From Xanthobacteraceae bacterium (GTDB taxonomy: Bacteria > Pseudomonadota > Alphaproteobacteria > Rhizobiales > Xanthobacteraceae), in the NCBI GenBank assembly GCA_019750915.1, contig JAIENY010000053.1, forward strand, positions 1 through 64,000: a stretch of DNA of 64,000 bases, written 5' to 3'. Shown here piece after piece: positions 9,163 to 18,655 of the stretch. A model generated the notes under the pieces. It was not told the DNA's origin. It searched no databases and saw only the letters and a program-made list of their open reading frames with translations. Position 1 is the first letter of the stretch; each line of letters begins with the position of its first letter. Made by a program: the position numbers and the translations under genes.

Positions 9163-10501
9163 TACAAAGCCGGTTGTCCGGTTTGCGCCGTCACCGACTG
9201 GCCGCATTCACATCGGAAACGCGCGCACGGCCCTTTTGAATTATCTTCATGCACACAGGCATGACGGATATTTCGTGCTGCGCTTTGACGACACCGATCA
9301 GGCTCGTTCGACACGCGAATTTGCCGATGGCATTGCAACCGATCTCGCCTGGCTCGGTATCGTCCCGGATCGTGTCGAGCGGCAGTCAGAGCGCGCCGCG
9401 CTTTACGATGCCGCAGCGAAGAAGCTTGAGGAGGCGGGTTATCTCTATCGCTGTTACGAGACGGAAGAGGAACTTGAATACCGCCGGCGGCGGCAGATCG
9501 CGCAGCATCGCGCGCCGGTCTATGATCGCGCCGCGCTGAAGATCACGCCGGAAGGTCATGCCGAGATGGCGGCCGAAGGCGTGAAGCCGTATTGGCGTTT
9601 CAAGCTCGACGAGAAAATCGTCACTTGGGTTGATGGTGTGCGCGGCGAGACCAATATCGACTGCGCCTCGCTGTCAGATCCGGTTCTGATCCGGGCTGAC
9701 GGTTCGTATCTCTACACGCTGCCCTCGGTGGTGGATGATATCGACATGGGGATCACCGATATCATTCGCGGCGAGGACCACATCACCAATACCGCGGTGC
9801 AGATTCAATTGTTTCATGCGCTGGGTAGCGCAGCGCCGGGCTTTGCCCATCACAATCTGCTGACGCTGCCGAGTGGCGAGGGCTTGTCGAAGCGACTGGG
9901 TCATCTGTCCTTGAGTGCTTTGCGTGAAGATGGATACGAGGCGACGGCGGTTGCGGCGTTGTCGGTTTTGGTCGGCACCTCGCACAATGTCGAACCGGTG
10001 GCCGGTCTTGGCGAACTCGTCAGCAAGATCGAGCTTGGTGATATTTCGCACTCGCCCGCCAAATTCGACCCCGTCGAACTCAGCAGTTTGAATGCGCGCA
10101 CGCTGCACATGTTGCCGTTCGAGACGGTGTCGGAGCGATTGCAGCAACTTGGCGTTCCGGGCGGCGAAAAATTCTGGCTGGCGGTTCGCGGAAATCTTAC
10201 GCGCTTTCAAGAGGCATTGGACTGGTGGCGTGTTGTAAGCACGGAAGCGACGTTCACGTCAGAGGATCCGGTATTAGTGGGCGAATCGATCGCTCATCTG
10301 CCTGATGAGCCGTGGTCAACGGAGACGTGGCCATCGTGGACCAAGGCGGTCGCGGTCGCCACTGGCAAGAAGGGACGCGCGCTGTTTCATCCGCTGCGGC
10401 TGGCGCTTACCGGCCGGGAGCAGGGGCCGGAATTGAAGGCGCTGCTGCCGCTGATCGGCAGGGACAAGGTCCTCAAGCGGCTCGAGGCGGCGAGCCGTTA
10501 A
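9155..10501 (+). CDS. gltX: Glutamate--tRNA ligase, second-type paralogue
   Basis: 448-residue class I aminoacyl-tRNA synthetase of the GluRS family. The ATG-binding signature appears as HIGN at residues 19-22 after the FAPSPTGR motif, and the KMSKS-loop counterpart is GLSKR at 243-247, preceded by LPSGE. A frame opening upstream at 9125 would add ten residues inside nadE; the ATG at 9155, just before KPVVRFAPSPTG, is the family start. The length excludes the short GluQ-type enzymes (about 300). The GLSKR loop, rather than the KLSKR typical of GltX1, suggests the second GluRS paralogue found in many alphaproteobacteria. Whether it charges tRNA-Glu, tRNA-Gln or both cannot be decided here. The gene ends 3 bp from the convergent DUF2865 gene. 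Confidence 0.88.
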   Translation: MFDTKPVVRFAPSPTGRIHIGNARTALLNYLHAHRHDGYFVLRFDDTDQARSTREFADGIATDLAWLGIVPDRVERQSERAALYDAAAKKLEEAGYLYRCYETEEELEYRRRRQIAQHRAPVYDRAALKITPEGHAEMAAEGVKPYWRFKLDEKIVTWVDGVRGETNIDCASLSDPVLIRADGSYLYTLPSVVDDIDMGITDIIRGEDHITNTAVQIQLFHALGSAAPGFAHHNLLTLPSGEGLSKRLGHLSLSALREDGYEATAVAALSVLVGTSHNVEPVAGLGELVSKIELGDISHSPAKFDPVELSSLNARTLHMLPFETVSERLQQLGVPGGEKFWLAVRGNLTRFQEALDWWRVVSTEATFTSEDPVLVGESIAHLPDEPWSTETWPSWTKAVAVATGKKGRALFHPLRLALTGREQGPELKALLPLIGRDKVLKRLEAASR

Positions 10502-10504
10502 TGC

Positions 10505-11575
10505 CTAGCGGTTGTTGTTCGGAATAAAGGTCGGACCAACCGAACGGATACCCGTGTTGCCCGTGGCCGGAGACGCCGGCGCGGCAGAGGTGTCCGCGGG
10601 CGTGGCTGATGTATTCGACGGGGCTGGCAAACGCGACGGCTGGGCCAGCTTCTTCGCTTTATCATCGGTCACGGTAATGTCGCCGTTTTGCGCGCCGCTG
10701 CCGTCATCGGCATTCTTCAGCGCGTCCGCCCAGCTTTGACCCGGTGCCCGGCAACCGCAGGTCTTGTCGTATTGGGTGCGGAAGCGGAATGCGTTCGGCG
10801 ATTGGGTATAAGGCTGTCCGCTGATCGAGACCGCCTGGCTGATGTCTTCGCCCGGGTTGTGGTAGGTGTACAGCGTTGTCTGCGCGTTGGGGCAGAGCGC
10901 GTGACACTTCTGCTCGTCGTCCGCGAAGCGGCTCGGCACCGTTGCAAACGAAATCGGGAAATAAGAGCCGTCGCAGCTTTTCACGCAGACCGTGCGGTAG
11001 GTGCCGGACTGCGAAGCGTTCGGATCGCCGCCGGCTCCGTCGCCGGCATTTCCGCCGCCGAACAGATTGGTGAGGAAATTTCCGGTGCGTGCCTGATTGG
11101 TGTACTGCGGGCCACAATTGTTCTGCGCGAGCGCCAGGATCACCGAGCGGCGCTGCGGATCGTCCGCCGGCGCACCCGCCTGCAGTCGCTGAAGCCCCGT
11201 GGTGATCTGGTCGAGATTTTCACGCATCTGCTGGATGCGGCTGTTGATCGGGCCGCACTCTGCTGAGCGGCCGGTGAAGAGGGAGAAGAAGCCCGAGCTG
11301 TCGCAGCCCTGTTTCTGGGCTTGCGCCTGAACCCGCTGCAATTCGGCCTGCTGCTTGTTGGCGGCATCCTGATAGCGACGGATTTGGTCGGCCTTGCCCT
11401 GATCGCCCTGTCCCTGGTCGATGGTCGCCAATTGCCCCTGCAGCCGCATGCAGATCGGGCTGCCGGGTCCACCGGCGGCGCCGGGCGCGAACGTTTGCGC
11501 TGTCGCGGCCGACGACAACAGGCCACCTGCAAGGGTGGCAACGGCAAGAATCGAAAGACGGGTGAAGCTCAACAC
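10505..11575 (-). CDS. DUF2865 secreted protein
   Basis: 356 residues, beginning at a GTG (TTG is the next codon). A signal peptide of about 26 residues ends ATAQT, so the protein is exported. Residues about 60-140 form a Gln-rich helical segment, probably coiled coil, with the sequence LQRVQAQAQKQGCD. The DUF2865 core contains VCVKSCDGSYFPIS, then CHALCP, TLYTYHNPGED and a TCGCRAPG motif. The paired cysteines suggest disulfides in the periplasm. The C-terminal tail is low-complexity (Ala, Pro, Ser, Thr). The family is common in Bradyrhizobium-group genomes; its function is unknown. Confidence 0.83.
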   Translation of the reverse strand: MLSFTRLSILAVATLAGGLLSSAATAQTFAPGAAGGPGSPICMRLQGQLATIDQGQGDQGKADQIRRYQDAANKQQAELQRVQAQAQKQGCDSSGFFSLFTGRSAECGPINSRIQQMRENLDQITTGLQRLQAGAPADDPQRRSVILALAQNNCGPQYTNQARTGNFLTNLFGGGNAGDGAGGDPNASQSGTYRTVCVKSCDGSYFPISFATVPSRFADDEQKCHALCPNAQTTLYTYHNPGEDISQAVSISGQPYTQSPNAFRFRTQYDKTCGCRAPGQSWADALKNADDGSGAQNGDITVTDDKAKKLAQPSRLPAPSNTSATPADTSAAPASPATGNTGIRSVGPTFIPNNNR

Positions 11576-11686
11576 ACGGGCATCCGCTCAACGGCCGCGG
11601 GAGCGGCCAACGCGGCTTCACTTACTCGGTTCTGGCGGCGAGGTCACGTCGATTTCTGGGCGCATCCAAGGCGCCTGTCGAAATTG

Positions 11687-11989
11687 TCAGCGCTGACAGG
11701 TAATTGCCACGTAGTTCACGCCGCGGATCGTCGAGGGGCCGTCCGCGACAGGAACGCTGCCGGTAACCTCTGCCGGATCGACAAGGTGGTAGGACGATGC
11801 CTGCTTGAACTCATGGGCTTTGCAGTACGATCGGGCGGCCAGTTCGCCGCATCTTTCGCCCGAGGCCAGGCATTGATCGATCCCGTATTCGTTGGGCTGG
11901 CTCGCGACCAAGAAGATGCGGGTGTCGGCAAATGCAGGGGATACCGCCGCAAACACAACACACAGGACAAGCAGGGAACTCAGTCGCAT
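11687..11989 (-). CDS. Small secreted protein with conserved cysteines
   Basis: 100 residues with a clear Sec signal (about 1-21, SPAFA|DT). The mature part has four cysteines (about 40, 47, 56 and 98), consistent with two disulfide bonds in the periplasm. I do not recognise a named family. It lies downstream of nothing on its strand and upstream of the DUF2865 gene, another Cys-rich secreted protein, with a 111-bp gap; joint transcription is possible. Base composition resembles its neighbours. Confidence 0.65.
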   Translation of the reverse strand: MRLSSLLVLCVVFAAVSPAFADTRIFLVASQPNEYGIDQCLASGERCGELAARSYCKAHEFKQASSYHLVDPAEVTGSVPVADGPSTIRGVNYVAITCQR

Positions 11990-12270
11990 AGGGCACCAGT
12001 CGCGGAAATCGGGAGCCCGACACGCTTAATTCGGATGTGTTAAGAATGCTTAACTGTGGCCGTTCCGGGGCAAATCAATTTACAAACGATATTTGGCCAT
12101 TCCGCTTGACGCAAAGCCCCCGCCTGGACCATGGTGCGCGCGCATGAACGGTTCTCTCTCCATTTTCGGCATCTGCCGCGAGATTATTAGCTAGCGATTC
12201 GCTGGCTGGAGCCGTCTTTTCTCAACAGAGATGATTTGACGCCCCGGCCGCAAGGCAAGGGATTTGGTCT

Positions 12271-13713
12271 ATGGAGCTGAAGCTCTACGACACGCTGACA
12301 AAGGAAAAGCGGGCGTTCGCGCCGCTCGATCCGGCAAACGTGCGCATGTACGTCTGTGGGCCGACAGTCTACGACTTCGCACATATCGGCAACGCGCGTC
12401 CCGTGATCGTATTCGACGTGCTGTTTCGCTTGCTGCGGCATCTCTATGGCGACAAGCACGTCACTTACGTGCGCAACATCACCGACGTCGATGACAAGAT
12501 CAACGATCGCGCCGCGCGTGACTATCCCGGCATCGCGCTGAACGAAGCGATCCGCAAAGTCACCGAGCAGACCGAAATGCAGTTTCATGCCGACGTCGAT
12601 GCGCTCGGCTGTTTGCGTCCAACCGTCGAGCCGCGCGCGACCGAGCACATCGCGGAAATGCGCGCGATTATCGAGGCGCTCATCGCCAACGGCAACGCTT
12701 ATGTCGAACAGGATCATGTCCTTTTCAGCGTCGCGACCGATCCGCAATACGGCACGCTGGCCCGCCGTTCACTCGATGAAATGCTCGCGGGTGCGCGCGT
12801 CGATGTCGCGCCCTACAAGCGCGAGCCGATGGACTTCGTGCTGTGGAAGCCCTCGAAGCCGGGCGAGCCGTCATGGCCGTCACCTGCAGATATTAAGACC
12901 GAGGGACGTCCGGGCTGGCATATCGAATGCTCCGCGATGTCCGACAAGTTGCTTTGGGAGGACGTGAAGGCGAAGCTGTCGCCTGAAGGACTGAAGCATC
13001 CGCATCAGTTCGACATTCATGGCGGCGGCATCGACCTCGTCTTTCCGCATCACGAAAACGAGATGGCGCAGACCTGCTGTGCGTTTCATAACGAGCGCAT
13101 GGCGAGCGTGTGGATGCACAACGGCTTCCTGCAGGTCGAAGGCGAGAAGATGTCGAAGTCGCTCGGCAATTTCGTCACGATCCACGAGTTGCTCAACGAC
13201 TGGCCGGGCGAAGTGCTGCGTCTCAACATGCTCAAGACGCACTACCGCTCTCCGATCGACTGGACCTTGAAGGGTCTTGAAGAAAGCGCCAAGACGCTGG
13301 ATGACTGGTATGCGGTGGCGCGTGATTTACCGGGCGAACGTTCAGCCGGTTCGGTTTTGGAGGCATTGACCGACGACCTCAACACACCCCAGATGATTGC
13401 GGCGTTGCACTCACTGCGCAATCTTGCAGCCGACGGCGACGAATTGTTGCGCGACGCGTTCGCAGCCTCGCTGCGAATGCTGGGTTTTCTGTCTCAAACC
13501 GCCGGGGCTTGGAATGCTCGCAAGCAGGAGGCCAGCGGCGTCGATGCATTGCAGGTGGATGCGCTGATCTCTGATCGCACAGCTGCTCGCGCGCGCAAGG
13601 ACTTCAAGGAATCCGATCGCATCCGCGACGAACTCGTCGCCATGGGCATTACAATCAAGGACGGCAAGGACCCTGAAGGCAAGCCGGTCACCACATGGGA
13701 GGTCGCACGCTGA
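12271..13713 (+). CDS. cysS: Cysteine--tRNA ligase
   Basis: 480-residue class I synthetase that charges tRNA-Cys. The N-terminal catalytic domain begins MELKLYDTL and has the zinc ligand Cys in [10 protein letters not shown], the HIGN signature in FAHIGNARP, and a second zinc-site region around HIECSAMS and [15 protein letters not shown]. The nucleotide-binding loop is KMSKSLGNF. The C-terminal helical DALR-type domain ends with [16 protein letters not shown], typical of CysRS. The stop overlaps the following GNAT start as TGATG, so the genes are translationally coupled. Confidence 0.96.
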   Translation: MELKLYDTLTKEKRAFAPLDPANVRMYVCGPTVYDFAHIGNARPVIVFDVLFRLLRHLYGDKHVTYVRNITDVDDKINDRAARDYPGIALNEAIRKVTEQTEMQFHADVDALGCLRPTVEPRATEHIAEMRAIIEALIANGNAYVEQDHVLFSVATDPQYGTLARRSLDEMLAGARVDVAPYKREPMDFVLWKPSKPGEPSWPSPADIKTEGRPGWHIECSAMSDKLLWEDVKAKLSPEGLKHPHQFDIHGGGIDLVFPHHENEMAQTCCAFHNERMASVWMHNGFLQVEGEKMSKSLGNFVTIHELLNDWPGEVLRLNMLKTHYRSPIDWTLKGLEESAKTLDDWYAVARDLPGERSAGSVLEALTDDLNTPQMIAALHSLRNLAADGDELLRDAFAASLRMLGFLSQTAGAWNARKQEASGVDALQVDALISDRTAARARKDFKESDRIRDELVAMGITIKDGKDPEGKPVTTWEVAR

Positions 13714-14222
13714 TGGGTCGCGCTTTGCCACAAGTCGGGCTTCGCCCATTCCTCCCTGCGGACACTTCGGTGCTTGCGGCTATTTTTGCCGCAAGCATTG
13801 AGGAACTCACCGAGGACGATTACTCCGAGGCACAGCGCGAGGCCTGGATGTCGGTGGCGGATGACGAAGCCACATTCGGCAAGCGGCTCGCCTCGCAACT
13901 GACGCTCGTCGCGACGGTACAGGGCTCGCCGGTTGGTTTCGTGTCGCTCAAAGGCACCGATGAACTCGACATGCTTTATGTCCATCCCGGTGCGGTTCGG
14001 ATGGGCGTGGCAACCGCGCTGAGCGATGCAATCGAAAAGCTTGCTGTCGCACGTGGAGCGAAATCATTGACCGTTGATGCCAGCGACACTGCGCAAGAGT
14101 TTTTCAGCCGCCGCGGCTATCGGGGGCAACAGCGCAATTCGATTTCGGTCGGCGACGAGTGGCTGGCTAACACGACAATGAAAAAGACGCTGGTTGATGC
14201 GTCGGAAGCGGAGCCGGAGTGA
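13713..14222 (+). CDS. GNAT-family N-acetyltransferase
   Basis: 169 residues from the ATG that overlaps the cysS stop (TGATG). The acetyl-CoA-binding motif A is seen as LDMLYVHPGAVRMGVATAL, followed by an AARGAKSLTVDAS-like strand and FFSRRGYRG, the usual end of motif B. It resembles the YafP/PhnO-like branch of GNAT proteins; the acceptor substrate is unknown. A frame extending six codons upstream into cysS is less plausible. Its own stop overlaps cimA, so cysS, this gene and cimA form a tightly coupled trio. The context does not reveal the substrate. Confidence 0.82.
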   Translation: MGRALPQVGLRPFLPADTSVLAAIFAASIEELTEDDYSEAQREAWMSVADDEATFGKRLASQLTLVATVQGSPVGFVSLKGTDELDMLYVHPGAVRMGVATALSDAIEKLAVARGAKSLTVDASDTAQEFFSRRGYRGQQRNSISVGDEWLANTTMKKTLVDASEAEPE

Positions 14223-15820
14223 TGAGCCGCGAGAGGCTTTATCTGTTTGATACGACGCTGCGTGACGGCGCGCAGACGCAGGGCGTTGATTTCACGCTGC
14301 ACGACAAGCAGCTCATCGCCAAGATGGTGGACGAACTCGGCGTCGATTATGTCGAGGGTGGCTATCCGGGCGCAAACCCGACGGATACCGAGTTCTTTTC
14401 CGCAAAGCCGAAATTTGAACACGCCAAGTTCACGGCGTTCGGCATGACCCGGCGAGCAGGGCGGTCGGCGTCAAATGATCCTGGCTTTGTCGCAATACTG
14501 GATGCGAAGGCTGATGCGATCTGCCTCGTTGCAAAGTCGTCGGCCTATCAGGTGCGGGTCGCGCTTGGGACCACCAACGAGGATAACCTCGCTTCGATCC
14601 GCGACAGCGTCAGCGCGGCGAAGGCAACCGGCCGTGAAGTCATGCTCGACTGCGAGCACTTCTTTGATGGTTACAAGGAAGATCCGGCGTTCGCGTTGGC
14701 CTGCGCCAAGGAAGCCTATGATGCCGGCGCGCGCTGGATTGTATTGTGCGACACCAATGGCGGCACCATGCCCCACGAGGTCGAGGCGATCGTCGGCGAG
14801 GTTACGAAACAAATTCCGGGCAGCCACCTCGGTATCCATGCGCATAACGATACCGAGCAGGCCGTTGCGAATTCTTTGGCGGCTGTACGTGCGGGCGTGC
14901 GGCAGATACAGGGCACGCTGAACGGACTGGGTGAGCGCTGCGGTAACGCCAATCTGTGTTCGCTGATCCCGACGCTGAAGTTGAAGAACGAGTTTTCGGA
15001 TCGCTTCGACATTGGCGTGACCGACGAGAAACTTGGCACACTCGTGCACGTATCGCGCGCGCTCGACGATATGCTCAATCGTGCTCCGGACACACATGCG
15101 CCTTACGTCGGCGAAAGCGCTTTCGTAACCAAGACCGGCATTCATGCCTCCGCAGTGCTCAAGGATCCTCATACCTATGAACACATCGCGCCTGAGTTGG
15201 TCGGCAATCACCGCAAGGTACTCGTGTCGGATCAGGCAGGGCGCTCCAATGTCCTCGCCGCGCTCGAACGCGCCGGCATTCCCTTCAGGAAGGACGATCC
15301 CAAGCTGACGCGGCTGGTCGAGGAAATGAAGGAGCGGGAGGCGGCTGGCTACGCATACGAGTCGGCAGACGCATCTTTCAACCTGCTTGCACGGCGAACA
15401 CTCGGCGCGGTGCCGGATTATTTCCGTGTCGATCAGTTCGATGTGAATGTCGAGCAACGCTACAACGCCATCGGCCAGCGCGTGACGGTGGCAATGGCGG
15501 TGGTGAAAGTCGATGTCGAAGGTGAGCGCCTGATCTCGGCGGCGGAGGGAAACGGCCCCGTGAACGCGCTGGACGTTGCGTTGCGCAAGGACCTCGGCAA
15601 GTACCAGAGATATATCGACGGCCTGAAGCTGATCGACTACCGCGTTCGTATCCTCAACGGCGGTACGGAAGCGGTCACGCGCGTGCTGATCGAGAGCGAG
15701 GATGAGAAGGGCGAGCGCTGGACGACGATCGGCGTGTCGCCGAATATCATCGACGCCTCGTTCCAGGCGCTGATGGATTCGGTGATCTACAAGCTGGTCA
15801 AGAGCAACGCGCCGGCCTGA
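14222..15820 (+). CDS. cimA: (R)-citramalate synthase
   Basis: 532-residue alpha-isopropylmalate synthase/homocitrate synthase family enzyme of the citramalate synthase (TIGR00977) type. It condenses pyruvate and acetyl-CoA to citramalate, entering isoleucine synthesis without threonine deaminase. The TIM barrel starts YLFDTTLRDGAQTQGVDF; other motifs are GGYPGANPTD, the HAHND metal motif in GIHAHNDTE, and a NGLGERCGNA stretch. The C-terminal LeuA-type dimer and feedback domain covers about 400-530. The ATG at 14222 overlaps the GNAT stop; a GTG one codon earlier is also possible. A 2-isopropylmalate synthase role is less likely given the length and the GAQTQG motif. Confidence 0.9.
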   Translation: MSRERLYLFDTTLRDGAQTQGVDFTLHDKQLIAKMVDELGVDYVEGGYPGANPTDTEFFSAKPKFEHAKFTAFGMTRRAGRSASNDPGFVAILDAKADAICLVAKSSAYQVRVALGTTNEDNLASIRDSVSAAKATGREVMLDCEHFFDGYKEDPAFALACAKEAYDAGARWIVLCDTNGGTMPHEVEAIVGEVTKQIPGSHLGIHAHNDTEQAVANSLAAVRAGVRQIQGTLNGLGERCGNANLCSLIPTLKLKNEFSDRFDIGVTDEKLGTLVHVSRALDDMLNRAPDTHAPYVGESAFVTKTGIHASAVLKDPHTYEHIAPELVGNHRKVLVSDQAGRSNVLAALERAGIPFRKDDPKLTRLVEEMKEREAAGYAYESADASFNLLARRTLGAVPDYFRVDQFDVNVEQRYNAIGQRVTVAMAVVKVDVEGERLISAAEGNGPVNALDVALRKDLGKYQRYIDGLKLIDYRVRILNGGTEAVTRVLIESEDEKGERWTTIGVSPNIIDASFQALMDSVIYKLVKSNAPA

Positions 15821-15824
15821 ATCC

Positions 15825-16445
15825 TCAGGCCAGCTTTCCGGCGACTTCCGGTACCAGCTCCTTGACGGGCTTTTCGTAGCGCGCTGCAGCTTCGCGGAGT
15901 TTCGGCAGGATGTCGGCGACGTGGTTGGCGGTCAGGATGTTGACCGACAGGCCCTGACGGATGAACTCCGTCTGTCGCATGTGCGAAATCAGCGAGAGCA
16001 GGGGTTCCCAGAAATTGGCGATGTTCGCCAGCAAGATCGGCTTGGTGTGCCGTCCGAGCTGTGCCCACGTCATCTGCTCGACCAATTCTTCGAGCGTACC
16101 GATGCCGCCTGGAAACGCGACGAATGCGTCCGAGCGATCGAACATGAGCTGCTTGCGCTCGTGCATGTTCTTGGTGACGATCAGTTCCTGCACGCGCTCC
16201 ATGGCGTTCTCGCGGGCAGTGAGGAAGTCCGGGATGATGCCGGTGACCTCACCGCCGTGATCGAGCACGCCTCTGGCCACCGCGCCCATCAGGCCGATCG
16301 AGCCGCCGCCATAGACCAGACGGATGCCGTTTTCCGCGAGCGTCTTTCCGAAGGCCGAAGCCGCTTCGATGAACTGGGGGTCTGTACCTGGGCCGGAACC
16401 GCAATAAACGCAGACAGTCTTGATATTATCGTTTGTTTTCTTCAT
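15825..16445 (-). CDS. LOG-family nucleoside 5'-monophosphate phosphoribohydrolase
   Basis: 206-residue Rossmann-like protein (TIGR00730). It has the N-terminal VYCGSGPG, the nucleotide-binding VYGGGSIGLMGA, and the family hallmark PGGIGTLEE preceded by ERKQLMFDRSDAFVAF. Characterised LOG proteins release free cytokinin bases from cytokinin ribotides or act on nucleoside monophosphates; in a plant-associated relative this could produce cytokinin, but housekeeping nucleotide metabolism is equally plausible. It is convergent with cimA with a 4-bp gap and is monocistronic. Confidence 0.87.
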   Translation of the reverse strand: MKKTNDNIKTVCVYCGSGPGTDPQFIEAASAFGKTLAENGIRLVYGGGSIGLMGAVARGVLDHGGEVTGIIPDFLTARENAMERVQELIVTKNMHERKQLMFDRSDAFVAFPGGIGTLEELVEQMTWAQLGRHTKPILLANIANFWEPLLSLISHMRQTEFIRQGLSVNILTANHVADILPKLREAAARYEKPVKELVPEVAGKLA

Positions 16446-16640
16446 TGACTCGATGTGGCATCGGACGGTGACACCGTCAAGACGCTGGCCCGCCTTGCGG
16501 AAATGGCTGTCCCGGGAAGGCGTTATCGAGGGAAAAGACGCCTCTTGCGGGGTGCCAAAACGCCTTAGACGGCCTATATGGTCGACTCAGACATTCGCTT
16601 AGCCGGCGCGGTTCCATCCGTTCTGCCGGATGGAATTTAG

Positions 16641-18599
16641 ATGGCCTTTCCAAAACGACCCGCTTCCAGGACACCGATGTCACCCGCCGAGGCGAAGGCT
16701 GAAAGCGCGACGATGGCGGATACCATCGTTCATCTGTGGCCGTACATCTGGCCGGGCGACCGCGCCGACCTCAAGATGCGCGTCGTGTGGTCGATGGTGC
16801 TGTTGCTGATCGCCAAGGTCGCGACGCTCGCGGTGCCGTTCACGTTCAAATGGGCGATTGATGCGCTGAACGGCAAGGGCAGCGCACCCGTCGCCTCCTC
16901 GGACTGGATGGTGTGGTTGATCGCATCGCCGATCATCATGACGATGAGTTACGGCGCCATACGCATCATCATGGCGGTGCTGACGCAGTGGCGCGACGGC
17001 ATCTTCGCCAAAGTCGCGATGCATGCAGTTCGCAAGCTCGCCTACAGCACTTTTGTGCACATGCATGAACTGTCGCTGCGTTTTCATCTCGAGCGCAAGA
17101 CCGGTGGCCTGACGCGCGTGCTCGAACGCGGACGCACCGGTATCGAGACCATGGTGCGGATGGTCATCCTTCAGCTCGTGCCGACCATCGTCGAACTCGC
17201 GCTGATGGTCGCCGTGCTGCTGTATCAATTCGACTGGCGCTACGTGCTGGTGACGGTTGCGACCGTCGCGCTCTATATGTGGTTCACCTACGTCGCGACC
17301 GAGTGGCGGATCGAGATTCGCCGCAAGATGAACGAGTCGGACACCGACGCGAACACCAAGGCGATCGACTCGCTGCTCAACTATGAGACGGTAAAGTACT
17401 TCAGCGCCGAGGGCCGCGAGGCCCAGCGTTATGACAAGTCGATGGCGCGGTACGAGTCCGCGAGCGTCAAGACCTACACCTCGCTTGCCGTTCTCAATAC
17501 CGGACAGGCGATCATCTTTACGATCGGCCTGACGGCGACGATGGTAATGTGCGCGTACGGCATTCGCAACGGCACGCACACGGTCGGCGATTTCGTGATG
17601 ATCAACGCCATGATGATCCAGCTCTACCAGCCGCTGAACTTTATGGGCATGGTCTATCGCGAGATCAAGCAGGCGATCATCGACATCGAGATGATGTTCA
17701 CCGTGCTGCATCGTAATCCGGAGGTAAAAGATAGACCGGGCGCCAAGCCGCTGCATGTCTTCGCGGGCACTGTGCGTTTCGAGGATGTGAAATTCCATTA
17801 CGATCCCGAACGCGAAATTCTCAAGGGGCTGACATTCGAGGTGCCTGCCGGAAAGACCGTGGCGATTGTCGGTCCGTCGGGCGCTGGTAAGTCGACGATC
17901 TCGCGGTTGCTGTTCAGGCTTTACGATGTCAGCAACGGCCGGATCACCATTGATGGGCAGGATATTCGCGATGTGACGCAGGCGTCGCTGCGTGCGTCAA
18001 TCGGAATGGTGCCGCAGGATACGGTGCTGTTCAACGATACCATCCGTTACAACATTCGCTATGGCCGCTGGGATGCGAGCGACGCGGAAGTCGAGGAGGC
18101 GGCGCGGCAGGCACAGATCGACGGTTTCATCCGGATGTCGCCACACGGTTACGAAACCGAGGTCGGTGAGCGCGGATTGAAGTTGTCTGGCGGTGAGAAG
18201 CAGCGCGTTGCGATAGCCCGCACCATTCTTAAGGGTCCGCCGATTCTTCTGCTCGACGAAGCGACGTCCGCGCTCGACAGTCACACCGAACGCGAGATTC
18301 AGGACGAGTTGGAGAAGGTGTCGCGCAACCGCACCTCGCTGGTCATTGCGCACAGGCTCTCCACCATCGTCGGTGCGGACGAGATCATTGTGATCGAGCG
18401 CGGCCGTATCGCCGAGCGTGGCACGCACGCCAAACTTTTAGCCGCCAGCGGGCTTTATGCCTCGATGTGGAACAGGCAGCGCGAGGCCGAAGAGGCACGA
18501 GAGAAACTGGCGATGATCGCGGATGATGAGGGAGCGCCGAACCGGCTGCCGCCGCCCGTTGAGGACGACACTTTGGCAGCTTCGGACGCCGCCGAATAG
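16641..18599 (+). CDS. Atm1/HMT1-type ABC exporter (fused membrane and ATPase domains)
   Basis: 652-residue half-transporter expected to dimerise in the inner membrane. The first 340 or so residues form a six-helix type-1 exporter domain, including TRVLERGRTGIETM and the NYETVKYF motif typical of Atm1-like proteins. The ATPase follows: Walker A GPSGAGKST (about 411-419), Q-loop near MVPQDTVLF, signature LSGGEKQR (about 515-522), Walker B ILLLDEATSALD, and H-loop VIAHRLST. Bacterial Atm1 homologues export glutathione-bound metals or persulfides. The presence of gor in the window fits a glutathione economy but is not adjacent. No partner gene is present. Confidence 0.9.
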   Translation: MAFPKRPASRTPMSPAEAKAESATMADTIVHLWPYIWPGDRADLKMRVVWSMVLLLIAKVATLAVPFTFKWAIDALNGKGSAPVASSDWMVWLIASPIIMTMSYGAIRIIMAVLTQWRDGIFAKVAMHAVRKLAYSTFVHMHELSLRFHLERKTGGLTRVLERGRTGIETMVRMVILQLVPTIVELALMVAVLLYQFDWRYVLVTVATVALYMWFTYVATEWRIEIRRKMNESDTDANTKAIDSLLNYETVKYFSAEGREAQRYDKSMARYESASVKTYTSLAVLNTGQAIIFTIGLTATMVMCAYGIRNGTHTVGDFVMINAMMIQLYQPLNFMGMVYREIKQAIIDIEMMFTVLHRNPEVKDRPGAKPLHVFAGTVRFEDVKFHYDPEREILKGLTFEVPAGKTVAIVGPSGAGKSTISRLLFRLYDVSNGRITIDGQDIRDVTQASLRASIGMVPQDTVLFNDTIRYNIRYGRWDASDAEVEEAARQAQIDGFIRMSPHGYETEVGERGLKLSGGEKQRVAIARTILKGPPILLLDEATSALDSHTEREIQDELEKVSRNRTSLVIAHRLSTIVGADEIIVIERGRIAERGTHAKLLAASGLYASMWNRQREAEEAREKLAMIADDEGAPNRLPPPVEDDTLAASDAAE

Positions 18600-18655
18600 G
18601 CTATACTGAGCGCCGAATCCGTTAAATATCATTCCCGTCAGAGATTCCCGTCACC

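Noticed and set aside
12105-12135. CTTGACG hexamer as a cysS promoter
   Set aside because: A -35-like element is present, but no acceptable -10 sequence follows at 16-18 nt.
16680-17798. 372-codon minus-strand open frame opposite the Atm1-type exporter
   Set aside because: His/Asp-rich antisense shadow of the membrane domain; no recognisable fold.
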